Shown here in pieces: positions 22,332 through 34,825 of a stretch of 64,000 nucleotides of DNA; position 1 is the stretch's first letter, and each line of letters starts with the position of its first letter. Below the pieces are notes generated by a model that did no database searches, was not told the DNA's origin, and was given only the letters and a program-made list of their open reading frames with translations. Origin of the DNA: Symmetrospora coprosmae (taxonomy: Eukaryota; Basidiomycota; Cystobasidiomycetes; Symmetrosporaceae); the NCBI GenBank assembly GCA_008802785.1, contig VUYT01000006.1, forward strand, positions 496,001 to 560,000, given 5' to 3'. The position numbers and the translations under genes are program-made.

Positions 22332-23868
22332 TCAGACCTGGCGCATCGGGGGAGCGCTCTTGAAGTCTTTCTTCCGGTCGCGCTGCTTCTGCTTCTCGGT
22401 CGCCTTGTGCAGCTTGCGCTTGTCCTTCTGAAGCTCCTGCATGCGCGTGTCTGCGATGATGGCCTTGCGCTGGGCTGTGTACGCACGACGTGTAGAGGAG
22501 ACCACTGTCAGCGGCGCCACCACGCGCAGGCGAGGCAGGAAAGGAGAGAAAGGCGGACCCACCAGCTTTGAGGTAGAAGGCCTTCTTGCCATCGCTCTGC
22601 TTCTTGTCCTCCTGCTCGCGCCAACTACCCACGGCTTGCTTCTCGCGCTGCTGCTTCTCGTACGCAGCCTGCTTGGTCTGCAGCCTGCCGAGCTCGCGGT
22701 GCATTGCCTCGCGCTCGACGAGGTCCACCGCGCCGACGCGCTTCTTGGTCGCGTGCAGCGCAGACTTGAGTCGCTTGATCTCGTCCTGCCGCGCGTCGTT
22801 CAAGAAAGCGTACGACTCGGAGAACTGGCGCGGGTCGTATGCGCCGGACAGGTTGTCAAAGCGCGGGTCGCGCCGTTTCTGAAGGCGAGCGAGCGGGCGG
22901 GCGGGCGGGCGGGCGGGCATCAGCTGCGTGTGCGACGGCCACAAACCGCTCATTGCAGGCACAGGATGCGGACGCACGCTGCTCTCGACTTCAACAACTG
23001 TGCGGTTGCGCGTGACTGCCCGCTTCGAGCTCATCTCGGTGGGTCTGCGAATGCGGTCACGATGAGGTTAGATTGGAGAGACAGCCGAGCCACGGCAGCC
23101 ATTCGTTCACGCACGCATGCTTGCTCTCCCTGTGCTGCTTCACTTTGCCCTTGCGCCTCGCCTGTAGCGCGTCGTCGCCATCGACCTTGTCCTTTCGCGG
23201 GACCAGCAGATCTGGTGCCATCCCTCGCCTTGAGATCTGCCTGCCCTTGCGCAGCTTGCCGGGTCCAGCAGCAGCAGCAGCCGCGTCCTCCCCATCCTCT
23301 TCTTCACCGACGACGCTGCGCCGTCCTTTTGCGCTTTTCGAGCTCGCGGTCGAGGCGGCCAGCTTCTTTTGCGCCTTGAGTAGCGTCTTGAGCGGGATGC
23401 TGCGCAGTTCTGCATGGGTCGTCCATGGCCGGTCAGCAGGCTGTCACGATGACCGCATCCGACCAGAGTGCCCTCACCCTGCTGTATGCTGTCGATATCG
23501 AGTCCTAACTCGTCTGCAGAGGCTTCTCCTTCAACGTGGCTGCCATCAGCGTCCTCGCCGTCATCGCTATCCTCCTCATCCACCTCGCTGTCGCCCATGT
23601 ATTGCGCAAAGTTAGGCTGGCGAGCATCTCTCGCTTGCTCATCGTCCTCTTCTCCCTGGATGCTGGCGTCCTCGTCGCCATTAAGCTCCTCCTCCTCCCC
23701 GTCCTCCTCCTCCTCGTCGTCGTCGTCGCCATCATCCGACATTTCCATCGTCTGCTTGCTCGTGCTCGCGACCGGCTGCGCTCGATGGCGCGGAGCTGCA
23801 ACAGCGCCTGCACTTCTATGCGTAGCTGTGCGAGCATTGGCCATTCCTCCTGCTCCTGAACGAGGCAT
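22332..23868 (-). CDS. RRP36: rRNA biogenesis protein RRP36
   Basis: Nucleolar component of early 90S/SSU pre-ribosomal particles needed for 18S rRNA processing. Exons (minus) 23868-23478, 23409-23115, 23044-22978, 22878-22563 and 22474-22332 join in frame to 403 residues. An acidic N-terminal region (long Asp/Glu runs, MSDDGDDDDEEEEDGEEEE) comes first, then ELRSIPLKTLLKAQKKLA. The family core follows: SKHAPTEMSSKRAVTRNR, KRRDPRFDNLSGAYDP, FSESYAFLNDARQDEI and KALHATKK-like helices, ending in a Lys/Arg-rich tail RDRKKDFKSAPPMRQV. Splitting of the conserved core by the third intron was resolved by requiring the family sequence; that intron carries a (GGGC)n repeat. Identity is secure. Confidence 0.93.
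22886..22919. repeat. (GGGC)n tract in RRP36 intron 3
   Basis: Six tandem gggc units preceded by gcgagcgag, inside the intron between exons 3 and 4 of RRP36. Confidence 0.85.
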
Positions 23869-24082
23869 CCTTGCTGTGCTTAAGGGAGCTGGCAAGTTGA
23901 GCGGATGGAGAACCCGGCAGTGTGGCGCAGGGCTCCTCAAGACATACATGCACGTCCACGACAAAAACTACACTTCGATTACCCACTGCAGTAATACCAC
24001 ATCTAGACTACCTAAACTAATAAACGACTGGGTCGAGGGTATAAGACAAGCTGTAAAGATCGCACGCCCCTCACTCTATCAC

Positions 24083-26005
24083 TCAAAACCGCCGCTTTTT
24101 CTCCTCCTCCTCATACGTCGGATCCGAGTTGATGTCCTCCGAGATGGACAGTACCTGCGTCAGGGCAATCCCACTGCTAAGGCCGTCCATCAGGCCTCTG
24201 CCCCTCGCAGGCGCTGGCTTGACGACGTCCGGCAGGAGGGCTGTCCGGAGCGAAATAACGGCATGCACGCTCGCGGGCAGAACGAACGCGATGGCCGGGT
24301 ACAGCGTATTGAGGTAGATCTGCTGGCGCGTCGTGAAGGGTCGCTCGCCATCGGCGGCCATGAAGATCGTGTAGGCTGCAAAGCCGCAGACGAGCAGCCC
24401 GTACGAAAGCAGCTGCAGCTGCTCCTGCCGTAAGAGATGGCGCAGACGCGCGGCTTTCTCCTGGTGCTCAAGATGCTTCTGATCGATGACGTCCTGGAAG
24501 GCGCTCGGGAATGTCGTCGTCTTGACGGGCACGATGTTGGCGAAAGGCGCGTCCTTGTTGACCACACGCCGGGAGGTGCTCGTCTGCCCGTACTGTGTGT
24601 TGTTCTCTTCCGGAACAAACGAGTCAGAAGGCATTTCTGCGGTCGCGCCCTGGGGAGTCAGGGGGATGTCCAGGTGAGGTATGTGGATCGTCGGCACACC
24701 GCTTGCGCTGGTGCTGCTTCCAGTGCCCAGGCTGGATGCTGCAGGGTGTTGGAAGAGGTGACATCATTACCTTGTGCTTGCGAGTCCACGCTCTCTACAT
24801 GAGCTCACTAGTATGCCCTTCGTATCTCGCAATACGCTTTCGCACCACCGTCGAGAGAGCGTAGGCAGGCACGATGACGATGCACAGCGTGATGACCTGG
24901 TTGATGGTGAAGATGATGCCTCCTGTGCGGACGGCGCTGAGGAGTCGACTATTGCATTCGTCTGCAGCGGAGGTGGGATGGAGGACGCAAACTGGTCAGC
25001 AAGGAGCACCAAAGCTCGGAATGGTAGCCTGGTAGACCTACCAAAGGTCTGTAGGTTCGGCGCAAGCGCAGCGAGCATGAGCGGGTTTGCCTGAGCCTTT
25101 GCAGCCTCGATGATGGCGATACTGGCGAGATAGTTCTTCTGGCTGTCAATCATAACCTGCCCCTGCTGCATGGCAGGCACAAAAATGGCAGCTGTCAAGC
25201 CCGCGGAGAGGATGACGATGGGCGAATTGAGGATGATGGCGGCGCTGCGCTGGGACCGCCTTGAGAGGAAGCGCCGGATAGGAGGAGAGGAAGCGAGTGT
25301 GTGTACTAGGACGAATGACCAGCTCAGCACCAGTGGAAGGTGGCAGAGGAACTGAGTAAGAGCGATGTCAGCATGACTCGGTGCTTTCTGACGTAGATTC
25401 GAGTGGAGCAGCCCACCCAGAATCGGCCTGCGCTTCCGGTCCACTCGAATTCGAGCAAGTCGCGCCGCAGAATGAAGCTGAAGGTGATGAAAGACACGGC
25501 ATCCACAGTGTAGAGGGAGGAGACCTAGATGTCGATGTCAGAGCACCCTGTCAGCTGGCTTCTCCGTATCCTGCCAGTGGAAGAGGCTCACCCAGGGTAT
25601 GTAGGCAGGTCTACTCGCGTTTCCATCTCGAGTGATCCAATGTAACCGCCCGCGTTTCGCTTGAATGACCATTGCGACCGTCAAGGTGATGATGATGACA
25701 CATGCCAGGACGATGCAGCTGGGAGAAAGTGTGTCAGATGGGGGTGGCAGCAGCCCTAGCTCTCCCCGAGAACCGCGGCTCACACGTAGTCGATGGGCCA
25801 GAACCACGAGCCAAGCACCGGGAAGATCTCTTCCTCGATGAGCGTCTTGATATAGCTGAACACCTGCTCGGGTGGCTTATATGCACGCGACGAGGTCATA
25901 TCAGTCGCTGCCGTGCGAGTGCGCAGGGTCGGAGGGCTTCGGCCGCGGTCCCGAGGAGCGGAACAAACTCACCACCTGCGACAGAAGCGCGGCGAGGTCG
26001 GCCAT
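24083..26005 (-). CDS. Seven-helix membrane protein, unknown function
   Basis: Minus-strand exons beginning MADLAALLSQV and VFSYIKTLIEEEIFPVLGSW encode seven hydrophobic segments: YVCIVLACVIIITLTVAMV, VSSLYTVDAVSFITFSFIL, FLCHLPLVLSWSFVLVHTLA, IILNSPIVILSAGLTAAIFV, IIFTINQVITLCIVIVPAYA, LLSYGLLVCGFAAYTIFMA and LYPAIAFVLPASVHAVISL. A cytoplasmic segment VTKTTTFPSAFQDV-like follows helix 5, and the tail ends EEEEKKRRF. The layout (short N-terminus, seven helices, basic/acidic tail) is receptor-like, but I see no DRY or NPxxY motif and do not recognise a GPCR class. At least eight exons; the model is partly inferred from hydrophobic continuity. It faces the MFS permease gene across a 1-kb shared upstream region. 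Confidence 0.7.
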
Positions 26006-27080
26006 CCTGAGATCTGCGTGGGCTTGTGCGGGAGAAACCGGTACCCGTACGAGCTCAGTGCGGTCGGAGTGAGAGCAGGTCAGGGAGGTGAGTGAGCAGC
26101 GAAAGCAGAGGCAAGAGCGAGCCAGGTTGAGTGCGAGCAAGCAAGCGAGGAAGCCCAACGCGCGAAGATCCAGCCCAGAACGGAGATCAAGCCAAACGGA
26201 GGTCCTGCTGTCGATGCGGAATGGCCCGCTTTGTCCGTCCAGCGCCCTCCGCTTCTCGACGTGCCCATCCCGTCTTGTCGACCATCACTGGAGATCGGAT
26301 CTCCTGACACGAGGTCTTGCGGGTCTGGATGGGTCCGCTCTCGACAGGACTCGCGCCAACAGCGGAGTTTGGACCATGCAGATCCCTGGAAGTTTGACAG
26401 CTGCGCCGAGACCTCCTCCGTCAGATTCAAGTTGGAGAGATCCAAGCGCGCGGACTTTGCAAGGGTGGACCACATCTCGACCGGCTCCTCGAAAAGACTT
26501 TGTGTGTCCGGTGCAGACACGCGCAATGCTCGAATACGGAATTGTTGCTGTTTCTACTCTTGGAGATTATGCAGCTGGTGAAGCGTCGCCCTTTCTCCCC
26601 TTGGTCTGCAGCTGGCAGGACAGCCTGCGACCGCCCGGCGAACCCGTTCCGCCCGCCCAGGTCCAAGCCAGCATTGCAGCGGAAGTGCATTTTCAAGACA
26701 GAGGACGTCCATGGCATAACGTTCTCGCTATCACGGTACTGTGCCGTATCGAAGCGAACCTCCAAGCGAAGAAGACAACCCACAAGGGCAAGAGTCTCGA
26801 TCGCGTGTCGGCCCCGCCAAGTCCAGGATCCGGAGTCCCGCTCAAAGACCCGGAGCCCCAGTTCCCGTTTCGAGTCGCGCCGACCGTTCTGCCGGTCACA
26901 CTCTCAGGGATCCATGGGGATACCTTTCCCCGGAGCTGACAGCAATATCACATAACCTTGACCTTCCTCCTTCTTCCGTGCCTCCTCTCTTTCCTCCTCT
27001 GTTCCTCCACTCCTCCACATACTGTACATCCCCGCACCCACCCTCGCCACATCAGCAAGACCCCCCAATAACTCCTCAAG
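26006..27080. promoter_or_regulatory. Divergent promoter region, 7TM protein / MFS permease
   Basis: A 1075-bp gap between divergent starts. A long open frame runs 26088-26939 on the plus strand from a GTG codon, but it has no recognisable domain or in-frame early ATG and looks like chance. The last 130 bases before the permease ATG are strongly C/T-rich. Presumed shared regulatory region. Confidence 0.45.
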
Positions 27081-29500
27081 ATGGCAGCCATGGTGCCTGC
27101 ACAGGCCGTGGTCCTCGACGATGTCACGGACGGCAAGATGGATCTCGAGCAGCTCGAGAAGGCCCCTTCCGAGATCCGCCAGGAAGTAAGGGCCGGTCGC
27201 CCCGCTCACTATGTCGAGATCGACCCCGTGGCAGAGAAGAAGCTCCTGCGCAAGATCGACCTGTGTCTGCTGCCTATTGCGACGCTCGTCAACTTGCTCT
27301 CCTTCATTGACCGAGCGGTGGGTCTCCCTTATTGCCCGGTGACAGGCGCCATCCGAGTCCGAGCTGGACTGATGAGTTGCGTGCCTGCAACAGAACATCG
27401 GTAATGCGCGTGTCGCAGGCTTGGATAGGACTGTCGGGCTCGTCGGCTACGACTTTCAATATGTGCAGATGGGTGAGTGTGGGGCGTACTCGGACAGAGG
27501 CGCAGGGCAACTGCTGAGCCTGGTCCCCACATACGTGCAGTGTTCTATCTCATGTAAGCTCGCTCCCTCTTACCTCGTCAAACCTTCATTTCCCGCTGAT
27601 ATCTGTGTCATCAGGTACCTCCTTGTCGAAGGTGCGCGCAGATGCCTAATCGGAAATCCTGTCAACGTGGACTAACTGTCGCATCTCTTACGTCTCAGTT
27701 CCTTCGAACTTCGTTTTGAAACGTACGGGCTCTATCTGGCTCGCTTTCCTCACCATCGGCTTCGGCGCGACCTGTCTCGCGACGGCGTTCATCGAGAACA
27801 AGGCCGGCCTCTACGTCGTCAGAGTGCGTCGGATGTCTTCTCTGCGCGTTCTCAACATGAAGGGTCGATGCTGAGGACAAATGCCATCTCTCGCAGTTCT
27901 TCTTGGGTGCTCTCGAGGGTACGGACAGGCCCGTTGCTGCGAGCGGGCCCGGTCTCAATTCTGACTTTGTCTCTTGATCTGACAAACCTGCAGGAGGACT
28001 CTTGCCAGGTAAGGCATAAGCCTCCAAGGGCACAAGTACGAGAAGCAGTTCAATCTGACTCGACGTCTCCGTCGATTCACAGGCATCATCTTCCTCATGT
28101 CCAAGTTCTACCGTCGCCATGAGCTGGTCTTCCGCATCGGCGTCTTCCTCGCTCTCTCCCCATCGCTATCAGGTGCCATCGGCGGCTTCCTAGCCACCGG
28201 CTTCCTGCAGTCCGGAGACGTTGGCAGCATCACTGATGACTGGCGCAAGATCTGTACGTCCCGTGTGGAATGACAGGCCGGGCCCTCGAAACAACACTAA
28301 ACTCCCTGTTCGACCCTGACAGTCCTCTGGGAAGGGTTCATCACCATGGTTGTCGGCATCTTTGCCATCTTCTTCTTCCCGACCTGGCCGGAAAAGACAC
28401 GCATGTTCAACGAGGAGGAGCGCCGCATCGCGCTTGCGCGGGTTCAGAACGAGAGCGAGAACACCGCAGCAGAAGACGCGGCCGAAGGCTGGCAGTCCGC
28501 CGTCAAGGGCGCCTTCAACGTTCCATCGGTCGTCTGCATCACGCTCTTCACCTTTGCCAACTCGACTGTGTGATTAGCGGGATCACCAGGTCCATAGCCG
28601 CAAAGCCGCATTGCTAATCAATCGGGTCCTGTAACGCAGACAAGGTCTGGCGGTCTTCATGCCCACGGTCATCCGCACTCTCGGCCGCTTCACCGTTATC
28701 CAGGTCCAGCTGCGCACGGTTCCCCCATACGGTACGTCCTTGAGTTGACTGCCTTTCTGCAGATCTCAGGAGCTAACATGACATCGCTTGCACAGTGGTC
28801 GCGTCTATCTGGGCGCTTGCGCTTACGTACTACGGCTGGAAGGTGCAGAAGAAGGCGCTCCTGATCTGGATCTCGATGCCTCTTGGCCTGCTCGGCTGGA
28901 TCTTCTTCTTGGCGGGCGACCGGACGCCGGAGCTCAGGTGGGTACTCCGCGCAAGCTGGGCATGCCAGAAAGCAGCTAAATCCGGTCACTTGTGCATCAC
29001 CGCTCTCCTCATTCCGCATCATCCTTCCACTGTCATATCCTGCCGCTATCGCACTGCAGATATGCCGCCTGCTTCCTGGCTTTCACCGGTTTCGTCCCCC
29101 TCGGCCCCGTCGTCATTGCCTGGGCGGTGAACAATGTAGCCTCGAACACGAGCCGCGGTGTGGTAGCAGGCCTCGTGCCAGGTATCGGCACAATCGGGAG
29201 CGTTATCGGGCAGTGAGTGATCTGTCATGCTTTGCGCCGGACGTAGCTGACGTGCAAGCATGCTCTTCCAACAGATGGTGCTTCACGAACAACCAGGCGC
29301 CCAACTTCAGGGCGGGAAGCGCCGTCAATGCTGCCTTCTCGGCGCTGTTCCTGCTCCTCAGCACTGGACTCTGGTTCTACCTGCGCAACGAGAACTTGAA
29401 GCGAGACCGCGGAGAGCGAGACTATCTGATGGAGGGCAAGTCGGCTCAGGAGATCAAGGCCATGAAGCACAACTCGCCTCTCTTCCGTTATGCGCTCTGA
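27081..29500 (+). CDS. MFS anion:cation symporter (Dal5/allantoate permease type)
   Basis: Plasma-membrane uptake carrier of the ACS family, whose members import allantoate, nicotinate, vitamins or similar organic anions. Many short exons; translated segments in order: the family N-terminus VEIDPVAEKKLLRKIDLCLL, PIATLVNLLSFIDRA then NIGNARVAGL, YDFQYVQMVFYLMY, VPSNFVLKR, RFFLGALEGGLLPGIIFLMS, FLWEGFITMVVGIFAIFF, QGLAVFMPTVIRTLG, YAACFLAFTGFVPLGPVVIA, WAVNNVASNTSRGVVAGL and a C-terminal SALFLLLSTGLWFYLRNENL. The helix 2-3 loop and the GALEGG motif of TM4-5 are as expected. It ends FRYAL at 29500. Substrate is not predictable; expression in relatives is often nitrogen-controlled, which would fit but is not shown. 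Confidence 0.92.
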
Positions 29501-30484
29501 ATATGGGTATGGCTACGGTAGTTGATGGCATAGCGGTAGCGAATTTGTGGGAACTTCTGTGGGTTGTTGGCGTCTGGTAATCTTTGTCTACTTGGTGTTG
29601 TAGGTATGAGGAAAATCCGACACTCATAGCTTCGTTACATACGCGAGTCTGCCCGACGGCGTGATGACGCATTACCGTCCTTTGACCCAGCCAGTTGGTT
29701 TTGCGGCTCTGGTCGTATGTAGACCCGCAGTTGATCTACGTATGTACTCGAGTGCAGTATGAGATGCGGCGATGAGAGTGGCGTCGAGTATACGCGTCTG
29801 AGCGTGGCGTGGCGTGGCCGTATGCAAGGCCCAGATCTCGAGTCTAGACCTTCCTCTGCTTTGTCAGCCATATTTTCAGGCTGGACCGAGGAGAGGAATG
29901 CGAGGTCCTGCGCGATGGCGTTGGACCGAGGGATCTGCAAGCGAGCCTGCAGACTTCTTTAATGCGCGCGCACGGTCGGTGGATTCGCACATCGCTCCAC
30001 CATCGCAAGAGAGGTCACATCCCAATTGGCCGGATGGTTGGGCCATTCTGCGTGGGCGATGCAACCGCGCGCAGGCGGGCGTCAGCAGCAGCTTCATCAG
30101 TGTGAGCCAGTACCGGTACTGTCCAGGCACCGAGCGAATGCGATGGTCTGTTGTGAGCCTTCGTATTGCTGTGTACACATTGTAATTGGAGGCGAGCCCT
30201 GTTCCTTCTCTCTGTGCCCCTGCTCTCTGCTCCTCCTCCTCGAGCTCGCCGGTGACGTCGTCGCCCTCTCCGAGCCAGAGCCTGGCCCATCCCCATCCGC
30301 GCTGTCACTCTTCGCTCTAGACCCAAACTGCAGACGACCATAACGCAGAGAGGGCGAAGATACAGGCGACACACGCACGAATCAGTCGCGCACACCATCA
30401 GACCCAACAACCGCTCGTCATCCATCGCGAGCGACCGAGCGGCGGCACCCCCTGCTCGCCGTGCGCTGCGCTGCGCTGCGCTGA
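29501..30484. other. Intergenic region
   Basis: A 984-bp gap before the phosphatase gene. I found no convincing protein or RNA gene on either strand. Its last 60 bases carry gctgcgctgcgctgcgctg, a short 5-bp repeat ending just before the ATG. Likely a long promoter and leader. Confidence 0.4.
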
Positions 30485-33400
30485 ATGGACTACTTCTCGC
30501 CGAGAACTCCTGCCGCCCTGGGTGGCGGCGAGAGAGCATCCTCGTATGCAGACAGACCCCCAGGGGGAGCGGGAGTGTCCTCCTCAGAGTATGACAGGTC
30601 GTCCGCAGGCTACTTTTCGACGGTCGCCGATGCAGGCGTAGCGGAGGGAGAGGCCGCGGAGTCCGAGGCGGATGCAGGCGTGCGAGATGGTGAAGGAGAA
30701 GGAGAAGGAGCTTTGCATGCACAGAGCAGTGCGAACGGAACGCAGCAGAAGAGCACAAACACCAGTACTCATGCGGCGGCTGCACTCCCCACGGCCAACC
30801 CGTTCAAGCTCGCCAATGCCCACCCCACGGCCTTCCCCGTCCAGAACGGCGCATCGGCAGGGTTCCAGCAGGCCCTCCTGCAGCGGCAGAGCTCAATGGG
30901 AGGGCACGACCTGAACGCCATCAAGGAAGGGTCAGCCACGCCCTTCTTGCAGCTCCCGCTCGCCACGCCGCTGCGGATGCCAGACGGCAGCGCAGGAGCC
31001 GAAAAGAGGAAGGCGTCCAACGCGTCCACCTCAGCACAGCCGCCACTCTCGATGAAGCGGCATAACGCGCCATATGGCGTGCAGCTACCGCCCAAATCAC
31101 CGAGAACGCCCTCCATCTCCTCGCCGCGCAAAATGGAGTCGGTCAGCCCGCCCTCATCGCCGGACCACCAGCCGCGCCACCGCATGCCGTCCTTCACATC
31201 GCACAGACACCAACATCCCAAGCCGTCTCTAGCTGGGAATGACATGTTCAAGCTGGTGTTGCCTGGAGGGAGCGGAGCGAGCGCAGTTCCGCAGACGCCA
31301 TCGATCCATCAACCACAAAGCAACCCATTTCAGCCGCCGACCGGACCCGTCACGGGGCTGCCCGTCTCCTTTCTCGCACACTGTGCACCACTTGGTGCAT
31401 CAGCAACACTACCGTACCCCTTATCCGGCGATGCGATTGCTGGAGCGGCAGGAGGAGCCTCCCTGCGCCAGTCAGCATCGCTCGCCAGCTTCAAAGGCAG
31501 CTCTGTCACCGGCCCTTCGGCGTTTGGTAGCACGGCCGCTGGCGGGCGACGAGCAGCCGCAGTGCAGAACCCGCGCTTCAAGGGCATCGCTGCATCGTCG
31601 CCTGAACTGCTCACCATTCTCGCCGAAGCCTCTCGCAGCCAGAGTACTCGCGGTGGTCTCGCCCCAGAGCACGGGGACAACTCCATCGTCATCGACCTGC
31701 GTACCCACACCGCCTTTGTCACGCAAGGTCGGATCCACGGTGCCGTCAACATCTGTGTCCCTTCGACGCTCTTGCGTCGCCCAAATTTCAGCCTCGCAAA
31801 GATCGCAGAGACAATCCCCGGGCGAAAGGACCGGCGTCTCTTCAGTCGCGCTGCCGGTCGGCCTGCCGAGGATGGTGCCCCTGCCACGGAGCAGAGCAAG
31901 CCGTTGGGTCGGACAAAGATCCTCGTGCTCGACCAGGAGCTCAACACCCTGACGACCGAGTCCGTCGTGCATTCGCTGCTTACGAAGCTCGAGAAGGCGG
32001 ACTTCCCGGGCGAGTTGTACTGGCTGCGGGGCGGATGGAATGCCCTGGACAAGATGCTCTGCTCGGCCGAAGGTGCCGAGGGAGAGAGTAGTGCATCGCA
32101 GCCGGCGGAGGACGAGCTCAATGCGTTCATCGACTGGGACACGCTGTACGAGGCCAGCGAGGACGAGGAGGAGGACACCGATGGGATGGAGGACGCGGAC
32201 GACCGCATGCAGGGCGTGCAGGCGACTGGAGCTTCCGGCCCCGCGGGGCCGTCAATGGCGGTCCGCACGCCGACGGGCAGCGCGCCCATCCCGCTCTCGC
32301 ACGCCTCACGCAGTTCCGCAGGGGCAGAGACCGGAAACGCGCAAGAGGGCCTGTCAGGACGGTCCTCGACCTCGTCTTTCGCCTCGTCCTCGGCAGACTC
32401 GCTCTTGCCGTCGTCGTACCCTTCCTCGCGCTCTTCGGTAGAGATGAACGGCGGCGAGCACCAGCTCTCGACTAGCGAGAGCAACGGCAATCTGGGCGCG
32501 TTCGACAGCTCCAAGCTTGCCCTTCCCGATTTTCGCCGATCGGCTTCGCCTGCCTGCGACTCGTCTTCTGCGGCGTCGACCGAGACGGAAGGCCCTGCAG
32601 GTTCGAGCACGACGAGCTCGTCGACCGGCACGTCAGGCAGCAAGAGCAGCAGCAAAGGTCCTGTCATCCGACCGCGGAACCTGCCCATGTCGGCATTCCA
32701 GTTCGGCTCGACGGCCGCCTTCAGCGCGGCAGGCGACGAGGCGCGCTCGCATCGGCGAGGCGGGGCCGGCTCGCAGCCCAACTCGCGGCCGGGCTCGTCT
32801 GCCGGCCCGCAGAAGGCTGCGCCCATCTCGAAGTTGTCGGATGTCAGCGGCCGGGCGAGCGGACAGGAGGGAAAGACCGAGTACCCGAGCGTGAGCAGCA
32901 AAGGCGAGCTGCGCATCGGCCGCGGCGGGAGTGCAGGAGGCGCCAAGCGGGCAGCAGCGAACCCGTTCTTTGACAACATCCGGCAGAATATCGAGTCGGC
33001 ATCGCTCGAGCAGACGCTCGCCCACGTCGCGCCACTGCAGCTGCCGGAGCAGCTCACGCGCCCAGAGCTCCGCGCGCACCTGCCCCGCTTCCTGCAGACT
33101 CTGGTAGACCTCACACCAAGGTCACGGTCTGAAAAGCTCCACAGGGAGTACTACGATGTCGAGCAGAATGAACAGAAGCGTCTTCAGAAGGTCCTCGATT
33201 GGCACTGTACGCAGAGCGCCGTCGTGGAAGTTGGGAACGAAGGCAGCGGCGCCAAAGGCAAGAATGGCAAGCCTCCCGACAGTGTAAAATCGCCAAAGCA
33301 GCAGCAAGCAATCGATACCAGCAAGGCCAGCTATCACCCTTTTAGCATCTCTGCTGGTGTGGAAAAGGGCCACCTCAACCGCTACAAGAACATGTGGCCG

Positions 33401-34825
33401 GTAAGTTTCCTACTCAGCCCTTTGCCGTGCAAGTCGTGTAAGAGCCAGGCTGAAGTGGATTCACACAGTACGAACATGCCCGTGTCCGCCTGGCTGGGCT
33501 CGACTCAGAGACTTGTGGCGACTACATCAATGCATCTCACATCCATCTGCGCGGCACGAAGAAGAACTACATTGCATCGCAAGGACCCATGGGCACAACG
33601 ACCGAGCACTTCTGGAAGCTTGTGCTACAGGAGAATGTGGACGTCATTGTCATGCTCACGCTGCTGTCCGAGGGCGGGCGCGAGAAATGCAGCAACTACT
33701 TCAAGACAGGCGAGTACGGTAGCATCGGTCTGCGGGTGCTGGAGGAGATTGGCGACAAAGACACCATCCGCAGCTCGGTCAATGAGGAAGTTGGCTTCTT
33801 TGCGCAGGGCGAGGCGAGCCTGCCCACCAAGAGCGAGGCTGGCGGTGAAAGCAACGGCCATAAGGAGGAGTACTACACCATGACTGCGGAACAGCAGCGC
33901 GAGAAGACTGCAGAGACGACAGTCGTCCGCAAGATTGAAGTTCGCAGGCTGGCTTCCCAAGACCCGCCGAGGATCGTCACGCACATTCAGTACATCAACT
34001 GGCCAGACTTCGATATCCCACCCGATCCCAGATGCCTTCTTGGCCTCATTACCGTCACCTCCGATGTGCAGCGCGAGCATCACTCGGAGGAAGCGCCCGT
34101 CTTGGTGCATTGCTCGGCCGGCGTCGGCAGAACAGGAAGTGAGTCGCATTGACGCTTTTTGATTGCTGTCTCATTGTACCACCGCTGACTCGGGCTTTCG
34201 TCTGCAAGCGTTCATCGCCGTGGACACGCTGCTTGAGAGATACCGCAAACAGCGCCAGGAGGAAGCCTCCTCGTCTCGGTCACCATCCAGTGCCCGCGGT
34301 CCGGCAACATCGCCAAGTGTTCGCACGGTCGATGATAGGCGGGCGCTGTCGAAGCGCGATGTGGGAAAGGAGGCCGGCAGCGGCAACCGCCCACAACGCG
34401 CCGGCTCAAACAGCGAAGGCATGTCGCGCATGACTATTACGTCTCCCATCACGCCAGGCAGCCGGAAGTGGGCACAGACAGCCGAGTCGTCACCGGAGCC
34501 AGTCGATCGGCGGTCCACAGCGACAGCTTCGTCCTCGTCTTCCCCTCCAGGCACTGGCAAATCGCAGCGACCAAGCCTGCCGCACCGCCGAACAGATTCC
34601 TCGGACGGCTCGCGCGGCGGCAGCAAAGCCGCGCTCATTGCGCACCTCAAGCAGACCGAGCTCACGGCGCAAGACAACTCGGACCCGATCCGCGCCCTCG
34701 TCGACCAGATGCGCGAGCAGCGCATGAGCAGCGTCGCCAATGCTGGCCAGTACGTCTTTATCCACCAGGCGCTGCTCGCTGGCATTGCGGCCGAGCTCGA
34801 GGAGGAGGGTGTCGTGCGCGTGTGA
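30485..34825 (+). CDS. Protein tyrosine phosphatase with N-terminal rhodanese-like domain (Ptp2/Ptp3/Pyp type)
   Basis: Exons 30485-33400, 33469-34138 and 34209-34825 join in frame to 1400 residues. A long disordered Ser/Pro segment comes first. A rhodanese/Cdc25-like segment follows (about residues 390-520): SIVIDLRTHTAFVTQGRIHG, AVNICVPSTLLRR, TKILVLDQELNTLTTESVVH and ELYWLRGGWNAL. The C-terminal PTP domain reads DYINASHIHLRG, NYIASQGPMGTTTEHFW, YINWPDFDIPPDP and the active site HCSAGVGRTGTFIA with the catalytic Cys and Arg. An insertion sits before the last helix, QYVFIHQALL. Yeast Ptp2/Ptp3 and fission-yeast Pyp1/2 share this plan and dephosphorylate stress MAP kinases; the rhodanese part is the kinase-docking region. 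No Cys is seen in the rhodanese loop, so that domain should be non-catalytic. Confidence 0.93.

Noticed and set aside
26088-26939. Long plus-strand open frame (283 codons) upstream of the MFS permease
   Set aside because: Begins at GTG, no domain, Arg/Ser/Pro-rich as expected for chance frames in GC-rich DNA, and lies in a divergent promoter region.
31330-33114. 594-codon minus-strand frame inside the phosphatase gene
   Set aside because: Reverse shadow of a codon-biased exon; the plus strand carries a spliced gene with rhodanese and PTP motifs.
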